A stretch of 64,000 nt of DNA from Marinomonas communis (lineage in GTDB: Bacteria > Pseudomonadota > Gammaproteobacteria > Pseudomonadales > Marinomonadaceae), in contig NZ_SNZA01000004.1 in NCBI RefSeq assembly GCF_004363305.1, positions 372,001-436,000 on the forward strand. Direction: 5' to 3'. This document shows positions 42,857-52,800 of this stretch, piece after piece (within the stretch, counting starts at the first letter, position 1; each line of letters begins with the position of its first letter). The position numbers were made by a program, and so were the translations under genes. The notes below the pieces were generated by a model. That model did no database searches. It had not been told where the DNA came from and worked only from the letters and a program-made list of their open reading frames with translations.

Positions 42857-43789
42857 ATGTCACTTACTCGCAACATTTTGTTCAGCACCACTTCCGCTAT
42901 GCTTGTTATGTCAAATGTCGCACTGGCTGACGTCACGCTAGACACCAAGTACGGCAAAGTAACCGTAAAAGACGATGTGAAGAATGTGGTCACCCTTCAC
43001 GAAGGTGCTTTGGATGTCATGTCTGCCATCAACTTCAAAGTGGCAGGTTCGGTTGCGACTCGTGGCAGCGATACGGTATCGCGCTACCTTGCTGAACGTC
43101 AGCCTAATATCGATATTGTTGGTACGGCACGTGAGACCAACCTAGAAGCTGTAATCAACGAACGTCCTGATGTGATTCTGGCTTCACCTTCTTTGTCTCA
43201 AGAGCAATACAATATGCTTTCCAAAATCGCGCCAACCATTGTGCCGATTGGTAGCGACTACTCAACACCGTTTAATTGGAAAGCCGAAGCTCGCCTATTC
43301 GGCAAAGCGGTAAGCCGTGAAGCCGATGTGGAAAAAGCTATCACCGCTGTTGAAGAGCGTGCCGCTTCGATCAAACAGAAAGTAGAGCAAACGATCCCAG
43401 CAGATCAGCGCACAGCATACGTGGCTCGCTGGATGCCACAAGGCCCAATGGCTATGTCTAAAAACTTGTTTGCTGGCACATTATTAGCTGCAACAGGATT
43501 CACAGCTGAGGATGGCGGCTTGATCAAAGCAGGTCGCCCACACTCAAGCATTCTAAGCCTTGAAAACATCAGTGCTATTGACCACGACTGGTTGTTCCTT
43601 GCGACATTGAATGAAGACGGTAAAGCCGCTCTTGATGCTGCCAAAGATTCACCTGCCTTCTCACGACTTAATGTGGTTCAAAAAGACCACGTAGCAACTG
43701 TAGACGGTCAAGTATGGAGCAGTACTTCTGGCCCATTGGCGGCACACGTTGTGTTGGATGACATCGAACGTCTGGTGGACAATCAGTAG
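42857..43789 (+). CDS. Ferric-siderophore periplasmic binding protein, FecB-like
   Basis: The 310-residue type III periplasmic binding protein has a signal peptide (cut near ALA-D). GKVTVKDDVKNVVTLHEGALDVMSAIN, GTARETNLEAVINERPDVILASPSLSQEQY and a long helical linker match the FecB/FepB-type iron-siderophore binders. It is the first gene of a four-gene ABC operon with two permeases and an ATPase, and a Fur-like box lies upstream. The siderophore is not identifiable. AGGAG precedes the ATG. The next gene starts two bases after its stop. Confidence 0.9.
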   Translation: MSLTRNILFSTTSAMLVMSNVALADVTLDTKYGKVTVKDDVKNVVTLHEGALDVMSAINFKVAGSVATRGSDTVSRYLAERQPNIDIVGTARETNLEAVINERPDVILASPSLSQEQYNMLSKIAPTIVPIGSDYSTPFNWKAEARLFGKAVSREADVEKAITAVEERAASIKQKVEQTIPADQRTAYVARWMPQGPMAMSKNLFAGTLLAATGFTAEDGGLIKAGRPHSSILSLENISAIDHDWLFLATLNEDGKAALDAAKDSPAFSRLNVVQKDHVATVDGQVWSSTSGPLAAHVVLDDIERLVDNQ

Positions 43790-43791
43790 TC

Positions 43792-44823
43792 ATGCACTTC
43801 GCTACATCGTTTTGGCAAAGGGCGCCCTCGCAGCGCCCTTTAGTCGTTTGTTTTTGCCTCGTTAGCGTTCTCACCATCGGCTGCGCCCTGTTATCCTTAC
43901 TGATCGGAGCCGGAGCTGTTGATATAACAGAATCGTGGTCCACCCTTTGGGGACAAGGTAATGAGGAAGCGCACTTTGTCATCATGGAACTGCGTTTACC
44001 CAGAACCTTAGTTGGTTTAGTGGTTGGCATTGCCTTAGGCATTTCCGGCGCTCTGATGCAGGCGGTTGCTCGTAACCCTTTGGCAGAGCCAGGCTTGCTA
44101 GGAGTCAGTGCTGGGGCATCGTTTGCCGTGGCCGCAGCATTGATTCTCGGCGCTAGTGCAGCGACATTAGCCATGGGCGTTGCGCAATTGGGCGCTCTTG
44201 CTGGGTGCTTCTTCGTGATGATTGCAGCACGTCTTCAGGGACAATTTAAAGACCCTGTACGACTCGTCTTAGCAGGTGCCGCACTCACCTCTTTGTTGAC
44301 CGCACTGACTTCCATCTTGTTAATGTACGATCAACGTGCAGCTGATGAGATACGTTTTTGGGTCACAGGTAGCGTGGCTGGCCGTCATTTAAGCAACCTA
44401 GTCACTGTATTACCTTATTTTGCCATCGCAGCCGCTATTACTTTGTATGTATCAAAGCCTCTGGCCTCCATGGCGTTAGGTGAAAAAGTCGCATTAGGTC
44501 TTGGCCATAACCCGCGTACCATTCGTTATTTAGTGATGCTTGCAGTGGCTCTGTTTGCGGGTTCAGCAACGGCGATTGCGGGTCCGATTATGTTCGTTGG
44601 CCTCGTGGTGCCCTTCGCAGCCCGAGCATTGGTTGGTCCAGACATTCGCCGTACTATGATTATGTGCTTACCCATTGGACCACTGATGATTATCGGCGCG
44701 GATATTCTTACACGCATGATCGCTCAACCTGCGGAAATGCCTTTGGGCGTGTTAACTGCCATGGTCGGTGCCCCAGTGTTAATGCTGATCGTTCGTGCGA
44801 AGCGTTTGCCGACGTTAGCTTAG
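43792..44823 (+). CDS. Iron-siderophore ABC transporter permease, FecC-like
   Basis: The 343-residue FecCD-family permease has about ten transmembrane helices. ELRLPRTLVGLVVGIALGISGALMQAVARNPLAEPGLLGVSAGAS is the family signature, followed by LAGAALTSLL, RFWVTGSVAGRH and the C-terminal FVGLVVPFAARALVGPDIRRT. It pairs with the second permease encoded 10 bases downstream. Translation is probably coupled to the binding-protein gene (2-base gap). Confidence 0.92.
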   Translation: MHFATSFWQRAPSQRPLVVCFCLVSVLTIGCALLSLLIGAGAVDITESWSTLWGQGNEEAHFVIMELRLPRTLVGLVVGIALGISGALMQAVARNPLAEPGLLGVSAGASFAVAAALILGASAATLAMGVAQLGALAGCFFVMIAARLQGQFKDPVRLVLAGAALTSLLTALTSILLMYDQRAADEIRFWVTGSVAGRHLSNLVTVLPYFAIAAAITLYVSKPLASMALGEKVALGLGHNPRTIRYLVMLAVALFAGSATAIAGPIMFVGLVVPFAARALVGPDIRRTMIMCLPIGPLMIIGADILTRMIAQPAEMPLGVLTAMVGAPVLMLIVRAKRLPTLA

Positions 44824-44833
44824 GAGTTGTATT

Positions 44834-45904
44834 GTGTCCTTATCTCACTCTTCATCTGCTCAACTAACGCCTCCGTCAGGTTATTGGCTACTTCGTTCAA
44901 AGCACATGAGCCTTCTGCTAGACCGTCAGGCGATTCGACGAAATATACTGTTAAGCGTGGCGTTACTCTTGATCGGCATTCTCAGTTTGGGCGTTGGCAC
45001 CTTAAGCTTATCGCCTAAAGAAGTGGTGCTAGCACTGATTGGGCAAGGCGATAGCATGACGCAATTCGTGGTCAATGAATTACGCCTTAATCGATTATTA
45101 GCCGGTATTTACACGGGGGCTGCGTTTAGTATTGCGGGTTGCTTGATGCAAACGGTGGCACGTAACCGATTGGCCACACCTGGGATCATCGGCATCGATA
45201 ACGCGGCCATGGCGTTTGCTGTCGCATCAGTGGTTGGTGTCGGTATTGGCCTTGCTCCATCGGCTATGGCTCTGACAGGGGCGGCATCAGCTACCGCGCT
45301 GGCATTTATTATTGGTGGTGGCAGTGGCACCCGAGGCTATCGCTTTATTGTTGCAGGCTTAGCTATTGGTTCTGTGTCCGCAGCGGTGTCGCAGCTATTG
45401 CTCTCACAAGTTCATATTGATACGGCAAACGAGGCTTATCCATGGACGGTGGGGAGTTTGTCCGCACGTCCTGAAGAACAGATTCCTTGGATGGGTTGGA
45501 TCACTTTAGTGGGAATGGTCGTGAGCATTTTCTTATGTCAGCGTTTCCAATTAATGGCCTTTTCCGATTCTGTGATGACTGCTCTTGGTCGCACGCCCAA
45601 CCGCCTGCGTTTTTCTGCCGTCGCGATTTCCGTGGTACTAACGGGTTTTGCCGTCGCCCTAGCGGGCCCTGTTGGGCTAGTCGCTTTAGTTGGCCCCGAA
45701 ATGGCAAGAACCTTTGCTAAGCATCGCGGCTTGCCGTTGGTGTCTAGCGCCCTTTGTGGGGCGATCGTCATGGTGTTGGCGGATTTCGCGGGACGGACCC
45801 TTTTGAGCCCCATCGAAATTCCTGTCGGTGTGGTCACCGCAGTGGTTGGCGGGCCTTACTTACTTTGGATATTAATTCGTAAACCTAAACGGAGCACTCT
45901 ATGA
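44834..45904 (+). CDS. Iron-siderophore ABC transporter permease, FecD-like
   Basis: The 356-residue second permease: ELRLNRLLAGIYTGAAFSIAGCLMQTVARNRLATPGIIGIDNAA, VAGLAIGSVSAAVSQLLL, WTVGSLSARPEEQ and GPVGLVALVGPEMAR fit the FecCD family. The start is GTG 44834 with TTAGGAG seven bases upstream. It overlaps the ATPase gene by four bases (ATGA), the usual coupling. The N-terminal 24 residues are extra to the usual start. Confidence 0.9.
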   Translation: MSLSHSSSAQLTPPSGYWLLRSKHMSLLLDRQAIRRNILLSVALLLIGILSLGVGTLSLSPKEVVLALIGQGDSMTQFVVNELRLNRLLAGIYTGAAFSIAGCLMQTVARNRLATPGIIGIDNAAMAFAVASVVGVGIGLAPSAMALTGAASATALAFIIGGGSGTRGYRFIVAGLAIGSVSAAVSQLLLSQVHIDTANEAYPWTVGSLSARPEEQIPWMGWITLVGMVVSIFLCQRFQLMAFSDSVMTALGRTPNRLRFSAVAISVVLTGFAVALAGPVGLVALVGPEMARTFAKHRGLPLVSSALCGAIVMVLADFAGRTLLSPIEIPVGVVTAVVGGPYLLWILIRKPKRSTL

Positions 45905-46758
45905 GTTCATCCACTCAAGCGCCTTTAGGCACTCAATCGATCACCCTCAAACATGATGACCATGTCATCATTGATGGGCTTGATGTCACATTTCCAGCGG
46001 GAAAAGTCACCGCCATCGTCGGCCCTAATGGCTGCGGTAAATCAACGCTGCTAAACGGCTTATCACGTGTGCACCTGCCGTCCTCAGGGCACATTCTGCT
46101 AAATGGAAAGGACATTCATTCCATGCCAGCCAAGCAAGTGGCGAAGAAGTTAGCACTGTTACCGCAAGAGACGTCAGCACCGGATGGCATTACTGTACGA
46201 GAGCTGATTCGTTTTGGTCGTCACCCCCATCAGTCACTGTTCAAACAATGGGGTATGGATGATCGCACCGCCATCGAATTTGCCTTGCAAGCCGCAAACT
46301 TGGAGTCTTTAGGGGATCGTTTGCTGGACACGCTTTCTGGTGGACAGCGCCAACGTGCTTGGATCGCTATGTCCATTGCTCAAGAAACGCCTCTTTTGCT
46401 ACTCGATGAACCCACTTCCGCATTAGATTTAGGGCATCAAATAGAAGTTTTCGATCTTATTAGGGAGCTTGCAGCAGCAGGCAAAACCATCATCATGGTC
46501 GTACATGATCTGGCGATGGCCGCTCGTTATGCCGATCATTTGATCGCCATGAAAGGGGGAGAAATTGTCGCCCAAGGCTCACCTAAGCAGGTCATCACGC
46601 CAGAGATTTTGGAAAGTTTGTACGGAGTTCATTGTGACCTGTTGGCAGACCCGCATACAGGCGCACCAATTCTGGTGAATGTCCGTCGAGCACATGACTC
46701 AGGAGCCAGCAAAGCTGCCGCTCCAAGTGACAAAAAACAGGCTGAGCTAGCCCTCTAA
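45901..46758 (+). CDS. Iron-siderophore ABC transporter ATPase, FecE-like
   Basis: A 285-residue ABC ATPase. Walker A GPNGCGKST, Q-loop LPQETSAPDGITVRELIRFGRHPH, signature LSGGQRQRAW, Walker B LLLLDEPTSALD and switch VHDLAMAARY. The RYG-type GRHP motif is typical of the siderophore-uptake class (FepC/FecE/FhuC). It energises the two permeases upstream. It ends 34 bases before the convergent LysR gene. Confidence 0.94.
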   Translation: MSSSTQAPLGTQSITLKHDDHVIIDGLDVTFPAGKVTAIVGPNGCGKSTLLNGLSRVHLPSSGHILLNGKDIHSMPAKQVAKKLALLPQETSAPDGITVRELIRFGRHPHQSLFKQWGMDDRTAIEFALQAANLESLGDRLLDTLSGGQRQRAWIAMSIAQETPLLLLDEPTSALDLGHQIEVFDLIRELAAAGKTIIMVVHDLAMAARYADHLIAMKGGEIVAQGSPKQVITPEILESLYGVHCDLLADPHTGAPILVNVRRAHDSGASKAAAPSDKKQAELAL

Positions 46759-46792
46759 TCAACCAAGCAACCACGTCACGATAAATGCGTAC

Positions 46793-47692
46793 TCACTTTG
46801 AGTTAGAGTACGCATTTTTCAAACGTGTCAGCAAGACTTGGTTCCGCTTCGGCAAATGCCCAAAAGCGTATAGAAGATACAGAGGAAGTTTTGGAGCCTG
46901 CCACTCAGGAAGGACTCGGATCAATTCACCAGGATGGAACTCTTCTCTCCTAGCAACCATATCTTCTGGCAAAATCCCGATCCCTCTGCCATGCACAATA
47001 CAATCTAAGTGAAAGCCCATTAAGTCTGTCGTCAGGCGCGAGCGAGGCATACGTATCTCTTTATAGCCATGCTCAGGGTGAAATAGAGCAGACATTTGAT
47101 CATTGCCAAAGAAGTTATGTAAATTGACCCAATCATGCTCTTCAAGTGCTTCAATCGTATCAATCGGCCCATGTTGATCAAGGTAGCGCTTATGAGCATA
47201 AACACCGCAATCTAGCTCCCCTAGCAGCTCCGATTTGAAGGTTCCTCCGCGTAACTCACCCATATACAACACCACATCCGTTTGTTCGCGGATATCTTGA
47301 AAATCAGTCACCGTGTAGACATCAATTTGCGCTTCAGGAAAGTCATCTAGAAACCGAAACAACTCCCGCGTCGCCCAAGATCGACTCAAACCAGAGAACA
47401 AACCGACTGTCAGCCGCCCTGTTACTGTCTCTTTCAATTCATCTACTGTCCGATGAGCCCGTAAAACAGTATCAAGAATGGACTTGGCATAAGGTAAAAA
47501 AGCCTTCCCCGCATCGTTGGCAAACATCTTATTGGCTTGACGGCGCATGAGAGGTTGGCGCATGACTTCTTCAAGGTGAGAAATACGCCGACTGAGAGTC
47601 GACTTGGAAACCCCTAGGTGTTTGGCACTGGAACTTAAGTTGCCCGTCTCCACTACGGAAACAAAGCTTTTTAAATCATTGAGATCGTACAC
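46793..47692 (-). CDS. LysR-family regulator of the siderophore receptor (paralogue of the one at 25765)
   Basis: The 299-residue LTTR is divergent from the receptor gene at 47839. HTH at about 4-62 (VSVVETGNLSSSAKHLGVSKSTLSRRISHLEE), effector domain about 88-290. It matches the protein at 25765-26664 along the full length and has the same setting, beside a TonB receptor gene. A LysR rather than an AraC or FecI-type regulator beside a receptor is unusual but not unique. The 146-bp gap to the receptor gene carries a good Fur box, so iron and a LysR effector probably act together. Confidence 0.9.
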   Translation of the reverse strand: MYDLNDLKSFVSVVETGNLSSSAKHLGVSKSTLSRRISHLEEVMRQPLMRRQANKMFANDAGKAFLPYAKSILDTVLRAHRTVDELKETVTGRLTVGLFSGLSRSWATRELFRFLDDFPEAQIDVYTVTDFQDIREQTDVVLYMGELRGGTFKSELLGELDCGVYAHKRYLDQHGPIDTIEALEEHDWVNLHNFFGNDQMSALFHPEHGYKEIRMPRSRLTTDLMGFHLDCIVHGRGIGILPEDMVARREEFHPGELIRVLPEWQAPKLPLYLLYAFGHLPKRNQVLLTRLKNAYSNSK

Positions 47693-47780
47693 AAGAGTCC
47701 TCTTTATGGTGATTCAGCCGTTGTAAAATACGCAACGCTCCATCGCAGGACAATTTTACACAAATAATACAGAATACAAA

Positions 47781-47795
47781 TGATAAAGATTACCA
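47781..47795. promoter_or_regulatory. Fur box upstream of TonB-dependent receptor copy 2
   Basis: TGATAAAGATTACCA matches the 7-1-7 consensus (TGATAAT-N-ATTATCA) at 12 of 14 defined positions. It lies 44 bases before the receptor start, where a promoter is expected. Confidence 0.7.
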
Positions 47796-47838
47796 TTAAA
47801 TTTTGCATTTTTCGTACTTATTTTAAGGATTAAAGTTC

Positions 47839-49770
47839 ATGCGTAGTTTCTCGATTTCTTTGGTGGCTCTTAGTGTGGCCATGGCTCATTCCGCCCATGC
47901 CGACACGGTTAACCTTGATGAGTTAGTCGTCAGTGCTTCTGGCTATGAGCAAAATACACAGGATGCTGCGGCCTCCATTACTGTCATCAGCGCAGAAGAG
48001 ATTGAGAAAAAAGCCTACCGCGACGTAACTGATGCTCTAGCAGCGGTTCCAGGTGTATACGTTTCTGGTGGTGGCTCAACCTCTGACATCACCATGCGTG
48101 GTCTTGGTGGTAAATACACCATGATTCTAGTGGATGGTAAACGTCAAACGAGCCGTGAAACACGCCCTAACTCTGACGGCCCTGGTATTGAGCAAGGTTG
48201 GATACCACCGCTATCAGCGATTGAGCGTATTGAGGTCATTCGTGGCCCTATGTCTTCTTTGTATGGCTCAGATGCTCTAGGCGGTGTGATCAACATCATC
48301 ACTAAAGATGTGCAGCCTGAGTGGCACGGACAATTGAGCCTTGGCACCGTTATTCAAGAAGACAATGCATCTGGCAATAGCATGCAAACAGATTTCTACG
48401 CATCAGGCCCTCTGGTTGGCGATACGCTTGGATTAGAAGTGTTTGGTCAAATTAATGAGCGCGAAGAAGACAGCATCACTAATGGTTATGCTGAACAAAG
48501 CATGCAAAACCTAACAAGCAAATTGTCTTGGAAGGTCAATGACGAGCAAACCTTAAAGTTCGAAGCAGGTACAGAATCACAGAACCGAGATCGCACGGCC
48601 GGTTTAAGTGCAACCTCAGATAGCGAAGCTGAGTACCAACGCGATCACTTCTCTATCAGTAGCGATTTAAACAAAGAAAACAGCCAACACAATAGCTACA
48701 TCAGCTATGAAAATAACGACAACAAAGCCCGTGATATGCAATACGAGTCACTGGTTTTGAACCATCAGAGCCACTTATTCTTTGACCAACATACATTGAC
48801 CGTAGGTGGACAATTTGAGAACCAAACACTAAGTGATGACAGCAACAACGCTGACAACGGCTTAAACGAGCTTGAGCGTTGGCAAGCAGCAGTCTTTGCT
48901 GAAGACGAATTCTACTTAACAGATACTTTCTCTCTAACAGCAGGCCTACGTTACAACGAAGACGAAAACTACGGCAGTGCAGTGACGCCACGTGTTTACG
49001 GTGTTTGGCAAACAACTGATAATATCACCCTAAAAGGTGGTATCAGCGCAGGCTACCGCTCACCTGATCTTCGTCAAGCAACAGACGGCTGGGCACAAAC
49101 AACAGGTCGTGGTAGCGCCATTATTTTAGGCAACTCTGACTTGGAAGCAGAGAAAAGCATTAACCATGAAGTAGGTATTGCTTGGACTAACCATCAGGGT
49201 ACTAAAGCGGAATTGACCGCTTTCTACACGGAATTCAAAGATAAGATCACAGAAAGCCGTGACTGTGATACCAGCGCAGGTGATGCTAGCTGTACCTATG
49301 ATGGTGAAAGCTACTCGTTTATCAGCTCTCGTTACAACGTAGATAAAGTTGTTACCCAAGGTGTAGAAGCCTCTTTTGCAATGCCTCTAACCGCTACATT
49401 GGATTGGGATGTTGGTTACACTTTCACTGACTCAGAGCAGAAGTCGGGCGACTTCGCTGGACAGCCGCTGAATCGTATTCCAAAGCACCGTATTCACACC
49501 AACCTTTCATGGGATGCGACCGAGGCCCTGAATGTTTGGGGTGAAGTGAATTATGTTGGTGAGACCACTGAAGGTTTATCTCGCACCAGTATGGCGGAAG
49601 CCTACCCAGAATATACTCTGGTTGATACAGGCTTCACTTACAAAGCTACGAAAGATGTTACTTTCTACGCAGGCATTTACAACTTGCTTGATAAGGAAAT
49701 TGACTACGATACCTACGGTAAAATCCTAGACGGCCGTCGCTACCAAGCGAAAGTCAAAGTCGCTTTCTAA
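47839..49770 (+). CDS. TonB-dependent siderophore receptor (copy 2, FecBCDE-linked)
   Basis: The 643-residue outer-membrane receptor has a signal peptide (cut near AHA-D), TonB box LDELVVSASG, plug (ASITVISAEEIEKKAYRDVTDALAAVPGV, TMRGLGGKYTMILVDGKRQTSR, IERIEVIRGPMSSLYGSDALGGVINIITKD) and a barrel ending KVKVAF. It has two cysteine pairs in a surface loop (ESRDCDTSAGDASCTYD). It is strongly like the receptor at 27856, including ASGYxQxTxDAxASITVI. With the neighbouring ABC system and the Fur box it forms a complete ferric-siderophore uptake set. Confidence 0.93.
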   Translation: MRSFSISLVALSVAMAHSAHADTVNLDELVVSASGYEQNTQDAAASITVISAEEIEKKAYRDVTDALAAVPGVYVSGGGSTSDITMRGLGGKYTMILVDGKRQTSRETRPNSDGPGIEQGWIPPLSAIERIEVIRGPMSSLYGSDALGGVINIITKDVQPEWHGQLSLGTVIQEDNASGNSMQTDFYASGPLVGDTLGLEVFGQINEREEDSITNGYAEQSMQNLTSKLSWKVNDEQTLKFEAGTESQNRDRTAGLSATSDSEAEYQRDHFSISSDLNKENSQHNSYISYENNDNKARDMQYESLVLNHQSHLFFDQHTLTVGGQFENQTLSDDSNNADNGLNELERWQAAVFAEDEFYLTDTFSLTAGLRYNEDENYGSAVTPRVYGVWQTTDNITLKGGISAGYRSPDLRQATDGWAQTTGRGSAIILGNSDLEAEKSINHEVGIAWTNHQGTKAELTAFYTEFKDKITESRDCDTSAGDASCTYDGESYSFISSRYNVDKVVTQGVEASFAMPLTATLDWDVGYTFTDSEQKSGDFAGQPLNRIPKHRIHTNLSWDATEALNVWGEVNYVGETTEGLSRTSMAEAYPEYTLVDTGFTYKATKDVTFYAGIYNLLDKEIDYDTYGKILDGRRYQAKVKVAF

Positions 49771-49818
49771 GCCTTATTCAAGAGGCCCCTTAACCTCGCG
49801 ATTTTTAGGTTTATCCAT

Positions 49819-49852
49819 ATCCCCTCTGAGCCTTTCAGAGGGGATTTTTTTT
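49819..49852 (+). terminator. Terminator of the receptor gene
   Basis: CCCCTCTGA pairs with TCAGAGGGG, flanked by AT and AT, followed by T8 on the plus strand. It stops 1-2 bases before the convergent glnE stop codon. Confidence 0.88.
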
Positions 49853-49853
49853 G

Positions 49854-52769
49854 CTAACAAGCTTGCTCGGCAAACGCTTTCCAATATTGAGCAATCACCG
49901 CTTGGTTTTCTTCCAAAGTGTCCACTGGCACCAATCGACCTTGTTTTTGTAATGTCTGACGATGAGCGGCTGCTCGATAAAAGGTATACGCTTCTTTCAT
50001 CTTCGCAACGTTTTCAGTCGACAGTAAATCGTGCGCCTCGGCAGCCTCTAGTTGACGAATGTTGTCCGAGTAGGTCATTAGATCTGGGTAGCGGTGTGAC
50101 CATGCTAACACCATGTATTGCACCATAAACTCAATGTCTATAATGCCGCCAGCTCCTTGTTTCAGATCGAAGCCTTTTTCTATACCACTGGTGTCCAAGT
50201 GCGCACGCATTTTTTCACGCATGTTAAGCACTTCTTGTTTCAAGCTATTCCGATCGCGCTCGCGACCGATGATGTCTGCTCGAGTCTGCTCAAACTGCGC
50301 CATCAGTTGCGCTTCCCCCGCTAAGGCTCGCGCTCTGCATAACGCCTGATGTTCCCATACCCACGCTTCCTTCTCTTGATAGTCTTTGAAGGATTCAAAG
50401 CTAGTCACCAGCAAGCCCGAGTTACCTGAAGGGCGCAAGCGCATGTCCACTTCATAGAGTCGACCTGCCGCCGTAAAGCTCGTCAGAAGGTGGATGATGC
50501 GCTGACCTAAGCGTGTATAAAACACCAAGTTATCAATGCTGCGTTCACCGTTGGTGGCACGATTAAGTTGAGCGTTATGGATAAAGACCAGATCCAAATC
50601 TGAATCATAGCCCAGCTCTATCCCGCCAGATTTGCCATAGCCTACTATGACCATCTCTGGGCGAGTGACATCACTGTCATCTCTTGTAGGGAAACCATGG
50701 CGCTGGGTGAGATAATGCCATGACTGCTGTAGCACTTGTTCTAACAGAACCTCAGCCAACCAAGTTAAGTGATCACTCACTTTCATTAGAGGCAAGATAC
50801 CAGTTATATCGCAAGCCGCGACACGCATGATAATTGAGCGTTTAAAGCGACGCATGGCATCCATATGAGCCTCTTCATCGTCTTCTGGTAAACGCATCAG
50901 GGTTTGCCTTAGCTCAAGCTGCATGGCTTCTTTCGAAGGTGGCGAAAAGAGCGTATTGGCGTCTAGCAGCTCATCTAGCAATGCAGGCGAGTTAGAGATC
51001 ATTTCAGAGAACCAAACGCTCGCCCGACACAAACCAATCAAGTGCACAATGGCGCTCTGGTTTTCAGACAAAAGCACTAGGTAAGACGTGCGTCGCGTCA
51101 CCGCTTCCATGATGGGAATGATACGTTGCAAGACCGTATCAGGATGTGGTTCGTCTTCTAGGCAGGTCATCAAGGCTGCTAGGAACACCGCCAAACGCTC
51201 TTGTCCAATGGGTTGCATATAAGCAACCGCACGCGAGTTTAGGAATTGCCCCAGTTGTTGGGCCGACGCTGCGTGATCTTGCCACTGTATACTTTCCATA
51301 GCCTCTTCGATCAAACTGTGCTTTTGAGGCTGTTTTAAAATCACTCGCCAAGCTTCTTGCGCCTGCTGATCACAAGAGTTTTCTTCACCATCATCAATCA
51401 ATGCTTGGAAGTATTGATGCACCGCCTTGCGATGTTGCCATAGGGTTTCTAGGAGCACGTCCCAACTCTCTTCGCCCACATGATACGCTAACCTCGCTCG
51501 CTCTGTTTCGTCCTCAGGCAATAACTGGGTTTGCTCATCCGCGGCTCCTTGCAAGGCATGTTCAACACGTCGCAGGTAACGGTAGGCAGCAAGCAAATCA
51601 TCCACTTGCTTAGCGTCTAGATAATCGTCTTTCCCTAATGCTGGTAAGACATGAAACAAAGCAGGATTTTGTAGGCGCTGGTCACGGCCACCGTGAAGGA
51701 TTTGTAAGGCTTGAACAATAAACTCAACTTCACGAATGCCTCCTTCGCCTAACTTGATATTGTGCTCAATCCCCTTTCTTCTCACTTCTTTGGCGATCAT
51801 GGATTTGAGGTCGCGCAGCGCACCAATGGCACCAAAATCCAAATATTTCCGATACACAAATGGACGGCGAAGCGCTTCAAACTCCTCCACATCAATGGGG
51901 TCTCCCGCCATGACCCGAGCCTTGATCATGGCGTAACGCTCCCAGTCACGTCCTTGGTCTTGGTAGTAGTTTTCCAGAGAATCCATACTCATGACCAAAG
52001 CACCAGACTGACCAAACGGTCTTAAGCGCATATCGACACGAAATACGAAACCTTCCGCATTCACTTGATCTAAATGCTGAATCAGCTTTTGCCCGATCTT
52101 TGTGAAATACTCTTGATGAGACAGTGACTTTTTGCCCCCTTGTGTCTCGCCATGCTCACGAAACGCAAACACCAGATCAATGTCTGATGAGAGGTTTAAC
52201 TCAAAACCTCCTAGCTTACCCATACCAATCACGATCAGCTTTTGAACTTGGCCTTGCTGATCGAGAGCTTGGCCATACAATGTCTGATAATTCTGCATGG
52301 ACCATTGTTGGCTGGCGTTGACGGCAACATCCGCCAAGCGGCTTAGGTGGGAAGTTAGGGTTTCAAGGGAAATGGTTTGCTCGATATCCGCCGCAATTAA
52401 GCGTGTCATCCACCAATGGCGATAACGACGCAGTTGCTGCATCAGGGTAATCTCATCCCAGTCCGGTTGCGCAACCGTTTCTGAGACATGTTTACCCCAA
52501 TGCTTCTCGCCAGAGTAAAACTGGGCAATGGATGGCTCCACCACTGATTCCATTGATTCAAACAACGTTTCTAGCCAATTGGGGAAACGCGTTAGTTGTT
52601 TATGAACGTACTCACTCAATAGCCAGATGCGTTCTGCACGTTCTAGTGTCGGCGCATCGATCTCTAAGCCGATTCGTCTTGCGATGGCATCACTCAGAGC
52701 CTGCTGTTTTATCTCTCGTTGTTGCGCTGTGCATAACGTCTGAAGCTGCGAAAGTGGAATCAAGGTCAA
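49854..52769 (-). CDS. glnE: Glutamine synthetase adenylyltransferase/deadenylase
   Basis: The 971-residue bifunctional enzyme (E. coli 946) adenylylates and deadenylylates glutamine synthetase in response to PII and glutamine. Two nucleotidyltransferase modules are visible: the deadenylase half with GMGKLGGFELNLSSDIDLVFAF and RPFGQSGALVMS, and the adenylylase half with GYGKSGGIELGYDSDLDLVFIH and RPSGNSGLLV; each is followed by a KQGAGGIIDIEF/LGEGGIREVEF block. It is 31 bases downstream of the CYTH gene, an order also seen in E. coli (ygiF-glnE). Confidence 0.96.
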   Translation of the reverse strand: MTLIPLSQLQTLCTAQQREIKQQALSDAIARRIGLEIDAPTLERAERIWLLSEYVHKQLTRFPNWLETLFESMESVVEPSIAQFYSGEKHWGKHVSETVAQPDWDEITLMQQLRRYRHWWMTRLIAADIEQTISLETLTSHLSRLADVAVNASQQWSMQNYQTLYGQALDQQGQVQKLIVIGMGKLGGFELNLSSDIDLVFAFREHGETQGGKKSLSHQEYFTKIGQKLIQHLDQVNAEGFVFRVDMRLRPFGQSGALVMSMDSLENYYQDQGRDWERYAMIKARVMAGDPIDVEEFEALRRPFVYRKYLDFGAIGALRDLKSMIAKEVRRKGIEHNIKLGEGGIREVEFIVQALQILHGGRDQRLQNPALFHVLPALGKDDYLDAKQVDDLLAAYRYLRRVEHALQGAADEQTQLLPEDETERARLAYHVGEESWDVLLETLWQHRKAVHQYFQALIDDGEENSCDQQAQEAWRVILKQPQKHSLIEEAMESIQWQDHAASAQQLGQFLNSRAVAYMQPIGQERLAVFLAALMTCLEDEPHPDTVLQRIIPIMEAVTRRTSYLVLLSENQSAIVHLIGLCRASVWFSEMISNSPALLDELLDANTLFSPPSKEAMQLELRQTLMRLPEDDEEAHMDAMRRFKRSIIMRVAACDITGILPLMKVSDHLTWLAEVLLEQVLQQSWHYLTQRHGFPTRDDSDVTRPEMVIVGYGKSGGIELGYDSDLDLVFIHNAQLNRATNGERSIDNLVFYTRLGQRIIHLLTSFTAAGRLYEVDMRLRPSGNSGLLVTSFESFKDYQEKEAWVWEHQALCRARALAGEAQLMAQFEQTRADIIGRERDRNSLKQEVLNMREKMRAHLDTSGIEKGFDLKQGAGGIIDIEFMVQYMVLAWSHRYPDLMTYSDNIRQLEAAEAHDLLSTENVAKMKEAYTFYRAAAHRQTLQKQGRLVPVDTLEENQAVIAQYWKAFAEQAC

Positions 52770-52800
52770 GTGGATATCCTTATTGTTATTGGCCGTTACA

